DNA of 64,000 nt, taken from contig NZ_OZ186815.1 in the NCBI RefSeq assembly GCF_964273065.1, forward strand, positions 3,596,001-3,660,000. Direction: 5' to 3'. Origin of the DNA: Nocardiopsis dassonvillei_B (GTDB lineage: Bacteria; Actinomycetota; Actinomycetes; Streptosporangiales; Streptosporangiaceae). The number at the start of each line of letters is the position of its first letter. The first letter of the stretch is position 1. The notes below the pieces were generated by a model. The model ran no database searches and was not told the DNA's origin. It worked only from the letters and a program-made list of their open reading frames with translations. The position numbers were made by a program, and so were the translations under genes. Positions 15,141 through 23,942 of the stretch are shown piece by piece.

Positions 15141-17126
15141 GTGATCCCCGAGCACCCCGCCCCGCCCCCGCGCCGAGGCTCCCTCGTCGCCTCGGCCACC
15201 GCCGCGGTCACCGCCGTGCTGCTCGCCGCGGGCTGCGCCGCCCCCGGCGCGGCCGCCCCGCCCGCCCCCGCCACCCCCGTCCCCGCGGCCGCCGAACCGA
15301 CCGCGCAGGACGTCGACGCCTGGCTCGACGGCCTGCTCCCGGCGGCCCTCGACGACACCGGGATCCCGGGAGCCGTCGTGTCCGTCGTCCACGACGGCGA
15401 GATCCTCACCGTCCGCGGCTACGGGTACTCCGACACCGGCACCGACGGGGGCGCGCCGGTGCCGGTCGACCCCGAGGAGACGCTGTTCCGGGTCGGCTCG
15501 GTGTCCAAGCTCTTCACCGCGACGGCCGTGATGCGGCTGGTCGAGGAGGGGCGCCTGGACCTGGACACCGACGTGAACGAGTACCTGGACTTCACGCTCC
15601 CCACCGCGTTCGACGAGCCCGTCACCCTGCGGCACCTGCTGACCCACACGCCCGGCTTCGAGGAACGCGTCAGGGGGCTGATCAAGGCCGAGGGCGACGA
15701 GTTCGACCTGCGCTCCACCCTGGTCGAGGACCCGCCGGAGCAGGTCCACCCGCCCGGGACGGTCCCGGCCTACTCCAACTACGGCATGGCCCTGGCCGGG
15801 TACATCGTCCAGCTGGAGTCCGGGGTCCCCTTCGACGAGTACGTGGGCGACACCATCCTCGAACCCCTCGGCATGGACTCCTCCACCTTCTCCCAGCCGC
15901 TCCCCGACGACCTTCGCGGGCGGCTCTCCCAGGGATACGCGGACGCCGCGTCCGGAGCGGGCTTCTTCGAGATCGTCGAGGACTCCCCCGCGGGCGCGCT
16001 GACCGCCTCCGCCCCCGACATGGCCCGGTTCATGCTCGCCCACCTGGGCGAGGCCGACCCCGGGACGGCGCCGCTCGCGCCCGAGACCCTCGAGCTCATG
16101 CACTCCCCCGCCCTGGACGCCGAGTCCCTGGGGACCCTCGCGGAGGGGCCGCGGATGACCCTCGGCTTCTTCGAGGAGGACCGCAACGGCCACCGCGGAC
16201 TCGGGCACGGAGGCGACACCCTCTTCTTCCACTCCCACCTGTCGATCCAGCCCGAGCACGGGACCGGGATCTTCGTGTCCCTCAACGGGGGCGGGGGCGC
16301 GGGGACCGACAGCCTCGCCCTGCGCGAGGCCGTCGTCAACGGGTTCGTCGACCGCTACCTGCCCGGTGACCCCCCGGACGCCGCCGTCACGGACACCGCG
16401 GCGGAGCACGCGCGGATGGCGGAGGGCACCTACACGCCCTCGCGCACCATGCACAGCACCTTCCTGTCCGTCGTCAACGCCGTGTCCACGACCAGCGTGA
16501 CGGCGCGCGGCGACGGCACGATCCTGGTCTCCCCGGGGCCGGAGACCATGACCCCCACGGTCTACGAGGAGATCGAACCGTGGGTGTGGCGCGAGGTCGG
16601 CGGACAGCGGATCCTCACCATGAGGGTCGAGGACGGCCGGGTGGAGGCCATCGGCTTCGCCTCCGCGTTCACCCTGCTCCGTGCCGCCCCCGAGACCTCC
16701 GCGGCCCTGCCGGTCCTGCTGTCCGCCGTGGCGGTCCTGCTCGTCGCGGTGCTGTCCTGGCCGGTCGGAGCCGTGGCGCGCCGCCTGCTGTCCCGGCCCG
16801 CCCGGGACCGGGCCGGGCGCACCGCGCGGGTCCTCACCCGTGTCGGCGTGGCCTGCGCGGTCGCCGCACTGGCCGGCTGGGCCGCGGTGGTCGTCACGGT
16901 CATGGGGCTCCAGGACGTCCCCGAGGCCGCCCTGCGCGGAATCCAGGGGCTCCAGCTGCTGGGCTGCGCGGCGGTCCTCCCCGCGGCCTGGGCCCTGGCC
17001 GGCGACGTGCGCAGGCGTGCCGGATGGAAGAGGTGCACGGCCGGCGCGCTGGTCCTGGCGGCACTGCTCGCCGTCCAGTGGTTCGCCGTCACCTTCGGGC
17101 TGCTCGGGCTCGACCTGTCGTACTGA
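15141..17126 (+). CDS. Membrane-anchored serine hydrolase (beta-lactamase/CubicO family)
   Basis: This 661-residue protein starts at GTG 15141, with GGAAGGAGGGG upstream. It has a lipoprotein-type signal (LLAAGC, Cys32) and a class C beta-lactamase/DD-peptidase domain (about 55-420) with Ser120-V-S-Lys123, Tyr211-S-Asn213 and GHGGDTLF. The C-terminal part (about 520-655) has three or four membrane segments. Relatives act on D-amino-acid peptides or esters outside the cell; the substrate is unknown. It precedes a NarL-type two-component system in the same direction by 67 bp, so that system may control or sense it. Confidence 0.85.
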   Translation: MIPEHPAPPPRRGSLVASATAAVTAVLLAAGCAAPGAAAPPAPATPVPAAAEPTAQDVDAWLDGLLPAALDDTGIPGAVVSVVHDGEILTVRGYGYSDTGTDGGAPVPVDPEETLFRVGSVSKLFTATAVMRLVEEGRLDLDTDVNEYLDFTLPTAFDEPVTLRHLLTHTPGFEERVRGLIKAEGDEFDLRSTLVEDPPEQVHPPGTVPAYSNYGMALAGYIVQLESGVPFDEYVGDTILEPLGMDSSTFSQPLPDDLRGRLSQGYADAASGAGFFEIVEDSPAGALTASAPDMARFMLAHLGEADPGTAPLAPETLELMHSPALDAESLGTLAEGPRMTLGFFEEDRNGHRGLGHGGDTLFFHSHLSIQPEHGTGIFVSLNGGGGAGTDSLALREAVVNGFVDRYLPGDPPDAAVTDTAAEHARMAEGTYTPSRTMHSTFLSVVNAVSTTSVTARGDGTILVSPGPETMTPTVYEEIEPWVWREVGGQRILTMRVEDGRVEAIGFASAFTLLRAAPETSAALPVLLSAVAVLLVAVLSWPVGAVARRLLSRPARDRAGRTARVLTRVGVACAVAALAGWAAVVVTVMGLQDVPEAALRGIQGLQLLGCAAVLPAAWALAGDVRRRAGWKRCTAGALVLAALLAVQWFAVTFGLLGLDLSY

Positions 17127-17193
17127 CCGCCGTCGTACCGACCGGGCGGGCGGTTCCGGGAGCATGTCCATGGACGAACGAAGAGGAGACCCG

Positions 17194-18534
17194 ATGGATG
17201 ACCGAGACCGCGGCCCGGCCGCGCGGGGGGCGGATCCGGCTCCGGTCTCCCCGTTCGCCGGGGCGGCCGACCGCGCCGACGCCCTGCTGGACCGGGTGGG
17301 ACTGCGCGGGCAGGCCTCCCGGGACACCGCCCTGGCGGTGCTCGTGGCGGCGGCCTCGGTCGCACTGCTCTGGTCGCTGCTCGACCTGCTGGAGTACCTG
17401 GAGGGGGTCGGCCTCCCGCCGGCCACCGGGGCCGCGCTCACCGCCGCCTTCACCGTGCAGTCCCTGCTGCTGGTCGTGCGCCGCAGCCTCCCGGCCGTGT
17501 GCCTGCTCGCCGGGGCGGCGGTCCAGGTTCTGGTCATGGCGCTGCTGCCGCCCGAGGTCGGACTCCAGGGGCCGGCGCTGTTCATCGCCGCCTACACCTG
17601 CGGGACCCGGCTTCCCGCGCTCCGGCTCACCGCCGCGGCGGCGGGGGGCACCGCCCTGTACTGGCTGGGCGGCGGCCTGTTCCAGGGGCTGCTGGCACCG
17701 CCGGTGGACCTGCCGCCGGTTCCCGAGAACGCCGTGGTGACGTGGCTGGGGCTGCTGGTCTCCGGCGTCCCCACGTTCGTTCTGCCCGCCCTGGTCGGCG
17801 CCTACGTGGGCACCCGGCGCCGCTACGTCGACCTGCTGCGGGTGCGCGCCGCCGAGGAGATCCGCGCCCAGCACGACCGGACCGAGGGTGCGATCCGGGC
17901 GGAGCGGGCCCGGATGGCGCGCGAACTGCACGACATCGCCGCCCACCACCTGTCCGGCATGGTCGTGCAGGCCGGGGCCGCCGAACGGCTCGTCGGCCGC
18001 GACGACGACGCCGCCCGGGAGGCGATGGCCTGGGTGCGGTCCCAGGGCAAGGAGACGCTGGCCAGTCTGCGCTCGGTGGTCGGCGCGCTGCGCGACCCCG
18101 GCGAGGACGAGGGGGGCGGGATCGACCGCGGCGCACCCGTGCCGGGGCTGTCCGCCCTGGACCGCCTGGTCGGCACCGAGCGTGAGATCGGCGCGGAGAT
18201 CGACGTGGTGCGCGAGGGCGAGCCCTACGAGCTGGCGCCGATCGCCGACGTCACCGCCTACCGGGTGGTGCAGGAGTCGCTGACCAACGCCCGCGACCAC
18301 GCGGCCGGTGCGCGGGTCCGGGTGCTGTTGCGGTACCGTCCGGACCGGTTCTCCCTGGAGGTGGTGAACGGCCCGGGCGGATCCCGGGCGACCGATCGGG
18401 AGCACCGCGGGCTGGGCGTGCTGGGCATGCGCGAACGGGCCCAGGTGGTGGGCGCGGCACTGGAGGCCGGGCCCACCGGGGACGGGGGATGGCGGGTGGG
18501 CTGGGAGATGCCGGTGGACGGGGGCGAGCGGTGA
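17194..18534 (+). CDS. NarL-type sensor histidine kinase (HisKA_3)
   Basis: This 446-residue membrane kinase begins with a soluble N-terminus (1-44), four to six hydrophobic segments (about 45-210), and a dimerisation helix ERARMARELHDIAAHHLSGM with phospho-His246. A HATPase domain (QESLTNARDHA ... GLGVLGMRERA) completes it. ATG 17194 is chosen for GAGGAG 7 nt upstream; ATGs at 17164 and 17170 are in frame but lack one. Its TGA overlaps the next start (GTGA), making a kinase-regulator operon. Confidence 0.92.
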   Translation: MDDRDRGPAARGADPAPVSPFAGAADRADALLDRVGLRGQASRDTALAVLVAAASVALLWSLLDLLEYLEGVGLPPATGAALTAAFTVQSLLLVVRRSLPAVCLLAGAAVQVLVMALLPPEVGLQGPALFIAAYTCGTRLPALRLTAAAAGGTALYWLGGGLFQGLLAPPVDLPPVPENAVVTWLGLLVSGVPTFVLPALVGAYVGTRRRYVDLLRVRAAEEIRAQHDRTEGAIRAERARMARELHDIAAHHLSGMVVQAGAAERLVGRDDDAAREAMAWVRSQGKETLASLRSVVGALRDPGEDEGGGIDRGAPVPGLSALDRLVGTEREIGAEIDVVREGEPYELAPIADVTAYRVVQESLTNARDHAAGARVRVLLRYRPDRFSLEVVNGPGGSRATDREHRGLGVLGMRERAQVVGAALEAGPTGDGGWRVGWEMPVDGGER

Positions 18535-19199
18535 TCAGGGTCCTGCTGGTGGACGACCAGGCCATCGTCCGGGCCGGGTTCCGGGTGATCCTCGACATGG
18601 CCGACGGCGTCGAGGTCGTCGGCGAGGCCGGGGACGGGCCGACGGCGGTGGAGCTGGCGGCCCGGCTCAGGCCGGACGTGATCTGCATGGACGTGCGGAT
18701 GCCCGGCGGCGACGGGCTGTCCGCGACCCGGGAGATCCTGGAGCGGGCGGCCCTGCGGACGGGGGAGCGCCCGCCGGAGATCCTCGTGATCACCACCTTC
18801 GACCTGGACGAGTACGTGTTCGGGGCACTGGAGGCGGGGGCCGCGGGGTTCGTCCTCAAGGACACCGACCCCGACGACCTCGTGGAGGCGGTCCGGCGGC
18901 TGGCAGGCGGCCAGGGGCTCATGGACCGCTCGGTGACCCGCCGGGTCATGTCCGAGTTCGCCCGCCGCAGGCCGCCGGGCGGCGCCGACCCCGAAGCACT
19001 GGGGGTGCTCACCGCCCGCGAGGCCGACATCGTGCGGCTGCTGGCGCAGGGGATGTCCAACGCGGAGATCGCCGGGGCGCTGTTCATCGAGACCAGCACC
19101 GTGAAGTCGCACCTGACCCGGGCCATGGCCAAGATCGGCACCCGCGACCGCCTGCAGACGGTCGTCTGGGCCTACCGGACGGGCGTCGCCCGGCCCTGA
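18531..19199 (+). CDS. LuxR/NarL family response regulator
   Basis: This 222-residue regulator has a receiver domain with phospho-acceptor Asp54 (ICMDVRMPGGDG) and Lys in FVLKDTDPDDL. A LuxR helix-turn-helix follows (about 155-215; TAREADIVRLLAQGMSNAEI ... STVKSHLTRAMAKIG). The GTG start at 18531 overlaps the kinase stop by 4 nt, so translation is probably coupled. A perfect 44-bp palindrome downstream (19241-19284) acts as a likely two-way terminator towards the convergent FMN reductase gene. Confidence 0.93.
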   Translation: MIRVLLVDDQAIVRAGFRVILDMADGVEVVGEAGDGPTAVELAARLRPDVICMDVRMPGGDGLSATREILERAALRTGERPPEILVITTFDLDEYVFGALEAGAAGFVLKDTDPDDLVEAVRRLAGGQGLMDRSVTRRVMSEFARRRPPGGADPEALGVLTAREADIVRLLAQGMSNAEIAGALFIETSTVKSHLTRAMAKIGTRDRLQTVVWAYRTGVARP

Positions 19200-19221
19200 G
19201 ACCCCGGGCGTGCGGCTCTGC

Positions 19222-19284
19222 GGACATGAGGACATGCGGACGTGCGGGTCCGTCGACCTGTCGACAGGTCGACGGACCCGCACG
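19222..19284. terminator. 8-bp-phased GTCGAC array forming a perfect 44-bp palindrome (locus 6)
   Basis: 19241-19284 is a perfect palindrome of 22+22 bp with no loop, containing GTCGAC at 19252, 19260 and 19268 (8-bp phase). The phase extends upstream through GGACATGA, GGACATGC and GGACGTGC (19222-19245). It sits between convergent genes, so it is a likely bidirectional terminator and a member of the intergenic repeat family. Confidence 0.75.
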
Positions 19285-19303
19285 CCTCCATGGCGACCCG
19301 GCG

Positions 19304-19906
19304 TCAGCCCGGGTAGGGGGCGGCCGCCCGGGCGGACCGGAGCGCCCCCGCCCACCAGGCCAGCTGCTCCAGCATGGCCTTGGCGTACCCCTCGGCCTCG
19401 GGGTCCGTCGGGCGGCCCTCCTCCCAGGAGAAGAAGTAGTTCGGGAAGCTCAGCCCGTCGCGGATGGTCACCGCGTGCAGCTCCGTCAGCACGTTCTCCA
19501 GGTGCAGTACCGCGTGGCGGCCGCCCGCCGCGCCGCCGTAGCCGACGAACCCGACCGGCTTGGCCGTCCACTGGGTGAAGTGCCAGTCGATGGCGGCCTT
19601 CAGCGAGGCCGGGTAGCTGTGGTTGTACTCGGGGGTGACCAGGAGGAACGCGTCCGCGTCCGCCAGGGCCCGCGTCAGCGGGGCCAGGTCCTCCGGGAAC
19701 GGGTAGTCGTCGCCGGCCATCTTGGGCGGGACCGCCGGCAGGGCCGGCGACAGGTCGAAGTCCGCCAGGTCGACGACCTCCACTTCGAAGGCCCCGTGGG
19801 CCCTCGCCCGCTCGGCGACCCAGGAGGCGACCGTGGGGCCGAACCGGCCCTCCCGGACGCTGCCGACGACGATCACGAGCTTGAAAGCGTGTGCTGTGTT
19901 GTCCAT
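19304..19906 (-). CDS. NADPH-dependent FMN reductase family protein
   Basis: This 200-residue flavodoxin-fold reductase has the FMN-phosphate loop IVVGSVREGRFGP near the N-terminus and the second signature TPEYNHSYPASLKAAIDW, typical of chromate/azo/quinone-reductase-like NAD(P)H:FMN oxidoreductases. The ATG at 19906 is used; a GTG at 19915 is in frame. It is divergent from the MmyB-like regulator gene (113-bp gap), a common pairing for redox enzymes controlled by such regulators. Confidence 0.9.
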   Translation of the reverse strand: MDNTAHAFKLVIVVGSVREGRFGPTVASWVAERARAHGAFEVEVVDLADFDLSPALPAVPPKMAGDDYPFPEDLAPLTRALADADAFLLVTPEYNHSYPASLKAAIDWHFTQWTAKPVGFVGYGGAAGGRHAVLHLENVLTELHAVTIRDGLSFPNYFFSWEEGRPTDPEAEGYAKAMLEQLAWWAGALRSARAAAPYPG

Positions 19907-20019
19907 GCCCACCACGATCCGCCCCGCCCGGGGCCGCGAACAGGCCGTGGTCGGGCTGGCCCCCGCAGGGCCACCCTGAGGTCGTGACCCGGCGGCCCGG
20001 CCCCGCCTAGGATCGCGGC

Positions 20020-20874
20020 ATGGGTACTCCTCTGGGCGATTTCATCCGGGCCCGGCGCGACTCCATCCAACCGGAGGCGCTGGGGCTGCCGACCCGCCAC
20101 CGCCGCCGTTCGCCCGGCCTGCGCCGGGTCGACCTCGCCTCACTGGCGGGGATCAGCGTCGAATACCTCACCCGGATCGAACAGGGGCGCGACCGCAACC
20201 CCTCGCCCGCCGTGGTGAACGCGGTCGGAGACGCGCTCGGGCTCGACGGGTCGCAGCGCGCGCACATGCTCTACCTCGCCAAGATCACCGGTGGCGGCTG
20301 CCCCTCGCACAACCGCCCCGCACCGGTGGACCGGGAGGTCCGGCCCACCACGCTGCGGACCCTGGGGCTGCTGGAGCCGGGTGTCGCCGCCGTGGTCGAC
20401 CGGCTGGGCGACATCCTGGCCCGCACGGGCGGGTTCGACGCGGTGTTCGCCGGGACCGGGCTGCTGGAGACCGCGGAGGGGAGGGACGGCGGGTTCCCCA
20501 ACCTGACCCGGTACGTGTTCACCGACCCCCGGGCGCGCGAGCTGTTCCCCGACTGGGGCGCCGTCGCCGACGGGCAGGCGTTCGACCTGTGGACCGCGCC
20601 CTCGCGCGAGTCGTCGGAGTGGATGGGCGCGGAGCTGGCACCGGTGGCGGGCCCGGAGTTCACCGACCGCCTGAACCGCCACGTGCTCCCCGAACGCGGG
20701 AGCCTGGCCCTGGAGCACCCGGTGGCCGGGGCGCTCCTGCTGCACCGTGAGGTCCTGGAGCTGTCCTCGCAGGACCAGCAGATCCTGGTCCTGCTGCCCG
20801 CGGACGAGGCGACGGAGGCCGCCGTCGCGAGCCTGCGGGACCGGGCGGCCGCGGGTGCCGGCTCCGGCCGCTGA
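20020..20874 (+). CDS. XRE-family regulator with MmyB-like ligand domain
   Basis: This 284-residue protein starts with an XRE helix-turn-helix (about 1-80; RRVDLASLAGISVEYLTRIEQGRDRNPS). A MmyB-like PAS-type domain (about 105-270) follows, with the ending RGSLALEHPVAGALLLHREVLELSSQDQQILVLLPAD typical of this family, whose members bind fatty-acid-like or other small ligands. It lies head to head with the FMN reductase gene, its likely target. Confidence 0.92.
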   Translation: MGTPLGDFIRARRDSIQPEALGLPTRHRRRSPGLRRVDLASLAGISVEYLTRIEQGRDRNPSPAVVNAVGDALGLDGSQRAHMLYLAKITGGGCPSHNRPAPVDREVRPTTLRTLGLLEPGVAAVVDRLGDILARTGGFDAVFAGTGLLETAEGRDGGFPNLTRYVFTDPRARELFPDWGAVADGQAFDLWTAPSRESSEWMGAELAPVAGPEFTDRLNRHVLPERGSLALEHPVAGALLLHREVLELSSQDQQILVLLPADEATEAAVASLRDRAAAGAGSGR

Positions 20875-21256
20875 CCCCGGGCGGCCTGGTCCGGTCACAC
20901 GTCCCGGCGCCCGAACACCGCGACCGCGGCGGACACCGCCGGCCGGGCGCGGGGCACGGGCACCGCGGACGCCGTGGGAAGGTACCCCCCGCTCCCGGCC
21001 ACCGCGATGCCCGCGACGCTCTCCACCGCGGCACCGTAGGCGCGGGCGCGGATCCCACCCCCGGTGAACGACGGGTTCCGGGCGGTGGCCGTCGTCCCCT
21101 GCCCGTGCGGAGGGGGCGTGACCGACGTGGTGCCCGTGGACGGCGGGCCGATGGCCCGCGAGCACCTGCGGGTCGTCCCCGGCGCCTCGGTGGGGCTGCG
21201 CGTGGTGGGCGGGGGCGGCCGACGGCGGGTCGGAGCGGAGCCTGTGAGAACACGGC
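20875..21256. other. Region without a confident gene; possible gene remnant
   Basis: In about 380 bp there is no ORF with a credible start. One minus-strand frame (to about 20895) ends in a hydrophobic/Ala-rich stretch and VAVFGRRDV, which resembles the C-terminus of ABC-2 type permeases, but it has no start or upstream domain. This could be a decayed gene end or chance. Confidence 0.35.
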
Positions 21257-22111
21257 TCAGGAGGGGGCGGCCCCGCCCGCGGGGCCGTCCATTGGGTTCA
21301 GGCGTGCGGCGGTCTCGACACCGCCGTCGTGGAGGACCAGGCGGATCGCCGACATGTCGATGTACAGGCCTTCGACCCGGTGCGCGGTGAGCATGGACAG
21401 GGCGGTGCCGTACTTGGCCATGGACTGCGCGCCGGGGAGGAAGACGGAGAGTTCGTCGCGGGGGCCGAAGGCGCGGACTTCGGCGTGTTCGGTGAGCGGA
21501 CCGGGGGGCAGGCCCTCGACGGGCAGTTCGACCCGCCACATCGGTCCCTCGTCCGAGCCGAACCGGCGCAGCTCTTCCTCGGTCTCCGCGGTCATGGACG
21601 CCCAGGGGCGGCCCGACACCCGTCCGCCGCGGGCCCGCGCCAGGGCGGCCAGCCCGTCGGCGGTGGCGGCGACGGCGGTCATGGTCGGCGCCCAGACGTC
21701 GTCCTCCAGCCCGGTGGGCGGCTCGGCGGGGTCGGGGGCGACGGCGGTCAGGACGGTACGACCGGGCGCGGTGCTCCGCCGCACCTCGGGCCGCGCGGTC
21801 AGGAGTTCGCGGGCGGTGGCGATGGCGTCGTCCTCCGCCGCCCGCTTCAGGTGCAGCTCCTCGACGTGCTCGCGCAGGAGGTCGGCGGCCGACCCGGGCT
21901 CGTCCAGGGCGCGCCGCACGAGCTTGACGCTCATGCCGGTTCCGCGCAGGGCCATGACCTTCATCGCGGTCTCGATCTGATCGAAGGTGTAGCCCCGGTA
22001 CCCGGTCCGCTCGTCGACCTCGGCGGGTACCAGCAGCCCCTCGGCGTGGTAGAAGCGGAGCGTCTGCGGGGAGAGGCGGCACATCTCGCTGAAGTCCTTG
22101 ATGGAGAGCAT
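21257..22111 (-). CDS. MerR family regulator with GyrI-like effector domain
   Basis: This 284-residue protein has a MerR winged helix (1-70; SIKDFSEMCRLSPQTLRFYHAEGLL ... GYRGYTFDQIETAMKVMAL), a coiled-coil dimerisation helix (about 80-112), and a C-terminal region (about 150-270) resembling the GyrI/BltR-type multidrug-binding fold, ending DMSAIRLVLHDGG. Such regulators sense amphipathic drugs and activate efflux genes. No adjacent transporter is present, so the target is not evident. Confidence 0.87.
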   Translation of the reverse strand: MLSIKDFSEMCRLSPQTLRFYHAEGLLVPAEVDERTGYRGYTFDQIETAMKVMALRGTGMSVKLVRRALDEPGSAADLLREHVEELHLKRAAEDDAIATARELLTARPEVRRSTAPGRTVLTAVAPDPAEPPTGLEDDVWAPTMTAVAATADGLAALARARGGRVSGRPWASMTAETEEELRRFGSDEGPMWRVELPVEGLPPGPLTEHAEVRAFGPRDELSVFLPGAQSMAKYGTALSMLTAHRVEGLYIDMSAIRLVLHDGGVETAARLNPMDGPAGGAAPS

Positions 22112-22200
22112 GGGACGAGTGTGGGCCCTGTGGTAACCGGAAGGTCAACCCCGGCGGCCGGGTGCCCCGGATGTGTGCGGCCGGGGCGCTTCGGGGGCGC

Positions 22201-22947
22201 TCAGACCCGCTCCGGTCGGCCGGAGCCGTCCGGGGCCGCCGGGGGCGCGGTGTGCAGGACGTCGCGGACCTGCTCGGCGGCGCGGAGGATGCTCTCGCTG
22301 ATGAAGTCGCTGAAGCGGGCGATGTTCTCCAGGCGGTTGGCGGCCACGCTGCCGCGTCCGACGAGGTCCACGCCCTGCCGCGCGGTCTCGGCGAGCATGG
22401 CGGTGCCCCGGGCGCTGGCGATCGTCGACTGGTACCACACGTCGTCGTCGACGAAGTAGCGGTCGCGGCGGCCCTCGTCGCGCTCCCGGCGGAGGAGGCC
22501 CTGCCCCTCCAGGAACGCGACCGCCTTGGAGACCGACGCGGGGCTGACCCCGAGGCGCCCCACCAGTTCGGCCGCGGTGAGGCTCCCGCTCTCGGCGGTG
22601 AACAGGCAGGTGAGCACCCGGGCCATCATCGCGGGCAGGCCCTGCTGCATGAGGAGGGTCGTGAACCTCTCCTCGTACTCGGCCAGTGCCGCGTCGTCGC
22701 GGCCGCCGTCCCGGGAGGCGGTCCGCCCCTCCGGCTCCGCCTGCCTGCGCCGGCGGACGCGGCGTTCGGTGGCGCGCTGGGCCAGGTCGGCGCGGTAGGC
22801 GGTGGGGCCGCCGTTGCGCATCACCTCGCGCGTGACCGTGGAGGTCGGGCGGTCCAGGCCGCGGGCGATCTCCGCGTAGGCGAGGCCGTCGGCCAGTCCC
22901 TGCGCGATCCGCTGGCGTTCCTGCTGGGTGAGCCTGCCTCCCGGCAC
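22201..22947 (-). CDS. Hybrid regulator: IS30-type HTH fused to GbsR/MarR-like domain
   Basis: This 248-residue protein begins at GTG 22947, with GGAGGAGG about 8 nt upstream. Residues 1-55 form a transposase IS30-type helix-turn-helix (LTQQERQRIAQGLADGLAYAEIARGLDRPTSTVTREV, read as two adjoining parts). About 90-200 is a GbsR/MarR winged helix (LTAAELVGRLGVSPASVSKAVAFLEGQGLLRRE). Fusion of a mobile-element DNA-binding domain to a regulator is seen elsewhere in Actinobacteria. It is divergent from the DUF4097 gene across an AT-rich region full of AATGCAAC-type inverted repeats, presumably its operators. Confidence 0.85.
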   Translation of the reverse strand: MPGGRLTQQERQRIAQGLADGLAYAEIARGLDRPTSTVTREVMRNGGPTAYRADLAQRATERRVRRRRQAEPEGRTASRDGGRDDAALAEYEERFTTLLMQQGLPAMMARVLTCLFTAESGSLTAAELVGRLGVSPASVSKAVAFLEGQGLLRRERDEGRRDRYFVDDDVWYQSTIASARGTAMLAETARQGVDLVGRGSVAANRLENIARFSDFISESILRAAEQVRDVLHTAPPAAPDGSGRPERV

Positions 22948-23004
22948 CGCGATCTCCTCCTCCGTGGTCCGTCGGTGGGGCCAGCGTAGCGTTCGGCCGC
23001 ATCC

Positions 23005-23128
23005 AATGCAACAACGAGAAGGTTGTTTGTTGCATTAATTCGATGCTCATTGCAATGAAAATCATGCTCCGAGCTGGTTTTTCTATGCTCATTGGCAACA
23101 AGGTAGTTGCCAGATTTAGAAATGCAAC
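23005..23128. promoter_or_regulatory. AT-rich divergent control region with AATGCAAC/GTTGCATT repeats
   Basis: AATGCAACAA (23005-23014) and its inverse TTGTTGCATT (23027-23036) flank a 12-nt spacer. The palindrome CATTGCAATG is at 23048-23057, the inverted pair TGGCAAC/GTTGCCA at 23093-23112, and a further AATGCAAC at 23121. The 10-mer ATGCTCATTG is directly repeated at 23044 and 23085. This stretch is visibly far lower in GC than anything around it. It is a probable multi-site operator for the IS30-HTH/MarR hybrid. Confidence 0.65.
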
Positions 23129-23172
23129 GTAGCGTTCACGTTGTCGGAAACAAGAGAACGAAGAGGGACACC

Positions 23173-23838
23173 ATGCAGAAGTTCGCCACCGCCGCCCCGG
23201 TCTCCGTCGTCCTGGACATCCCCTCCGGACGGGTCCAGATCATCGCCTCCGACCGGGCCGACAGCACCGTCGAGGTCCGGCCCGCCAACGGTGCCAGGAG
23301 CCGCGACGTCAGGGCGGCCGAGCAGACCTCCGTCACCTACGACGACGGCGTGCTGCGGATCCACACCTCGGGCACCGGGAACCGCCTCCTGGGGCCGACC
23401 GGGGCCCTGGAGGTCACCGTCCAGGTGCCCACCGGCTCCCGGGTGGAGGGCCGCAGCAGCGGCGCCGAGCTGCGCGGGGTCGGCCGCCTGGGCGAGGTCG
23501 CCTTCGACGGCTCCTACCGCCGGACCAAGGTCGACGAGGCCGCGGGGCTGCGACTGACCGCGCTCGACGGCGACGTCGAGGTCGGCCGCCTCACCGGCCC
23601 GGCCGAGATCGAGACCGGCCGGGGCGACATCAGCATCGCCGAGGCCGCCCCGGGTGCGGTCGTGCTCCGAACCGGGGCCGGCGACATCTCGGTGGCCGCC
23701 GCCCCCGGGGTGTCCGCCGCCCTGGACGCCGGCACCGGGCACGGCCGCGTCGACAACGCCCTCAGGAACGACGGCACCGCGGCGCTCGACATCCGCGCCA
23801 CCACCGGCATGGGCGACATCACCGCCCGCAGCCTCTGA
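23173..23838 (+). CDS. DUF4097 family beta-strand repeat protein
   Basis: This 221-residue soluble protein is built of repeating short beta strands (VVLDIPSGRVQIIASD ... DGDVEVGRLTGPAEIETGRGDISIAEA ... GAGDISVAAAPGVSAALDAGTGHGRVDN), the DUF4097 beta-helix/adhesin-like fold. Function is unknown; in actinobacteria such genes often sit beside MarR/PadR-type regulators. The ATG at 23173 has GAGGG six nt upstream. It is followed by an alpha/beta hydrolase 104 bp later, so the two are probably one unit under the hybrid regulator. Confidence 0.85.
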   Translation: MQKFATAAPVSVVLDIPSGRVQIIASDRADSTVEVRPANGARSRDVRAAEQTSVTYDDGVLRIHTSGTGNRLLGPTGALEVTVQVPTGSRVEGRSSGAELRGVGRLGEVAFDGSYRRTKVDEAAGLRLTALDGDVEVGRLTGPAEIETGRGDISIAEAAPGAVVLRTGAGDISVAAAPGVSAALDAGTGHGRVDNALRNDGTAALDIRATTGMGDITARSL

Positions 23839-23942
23839 GGAGCGGGTCCGGGCCCGGCACACCCGCGCCGGGCCCGGGGACACCGCCCAGGACGCACGAC
23901 ACCCCCGCGACACCAGAGCACGAGAACACCAGGAGAAGGCAC

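Noticed and set aside
20895..21253. ABC-2 permease-like fragment on the minus strand
   Set aside because: Only a short hydrophobic tail ending FGRRDV is suggestive; there is no start, ribosome site or upstream domain, so it is listed only as a possible remnant.
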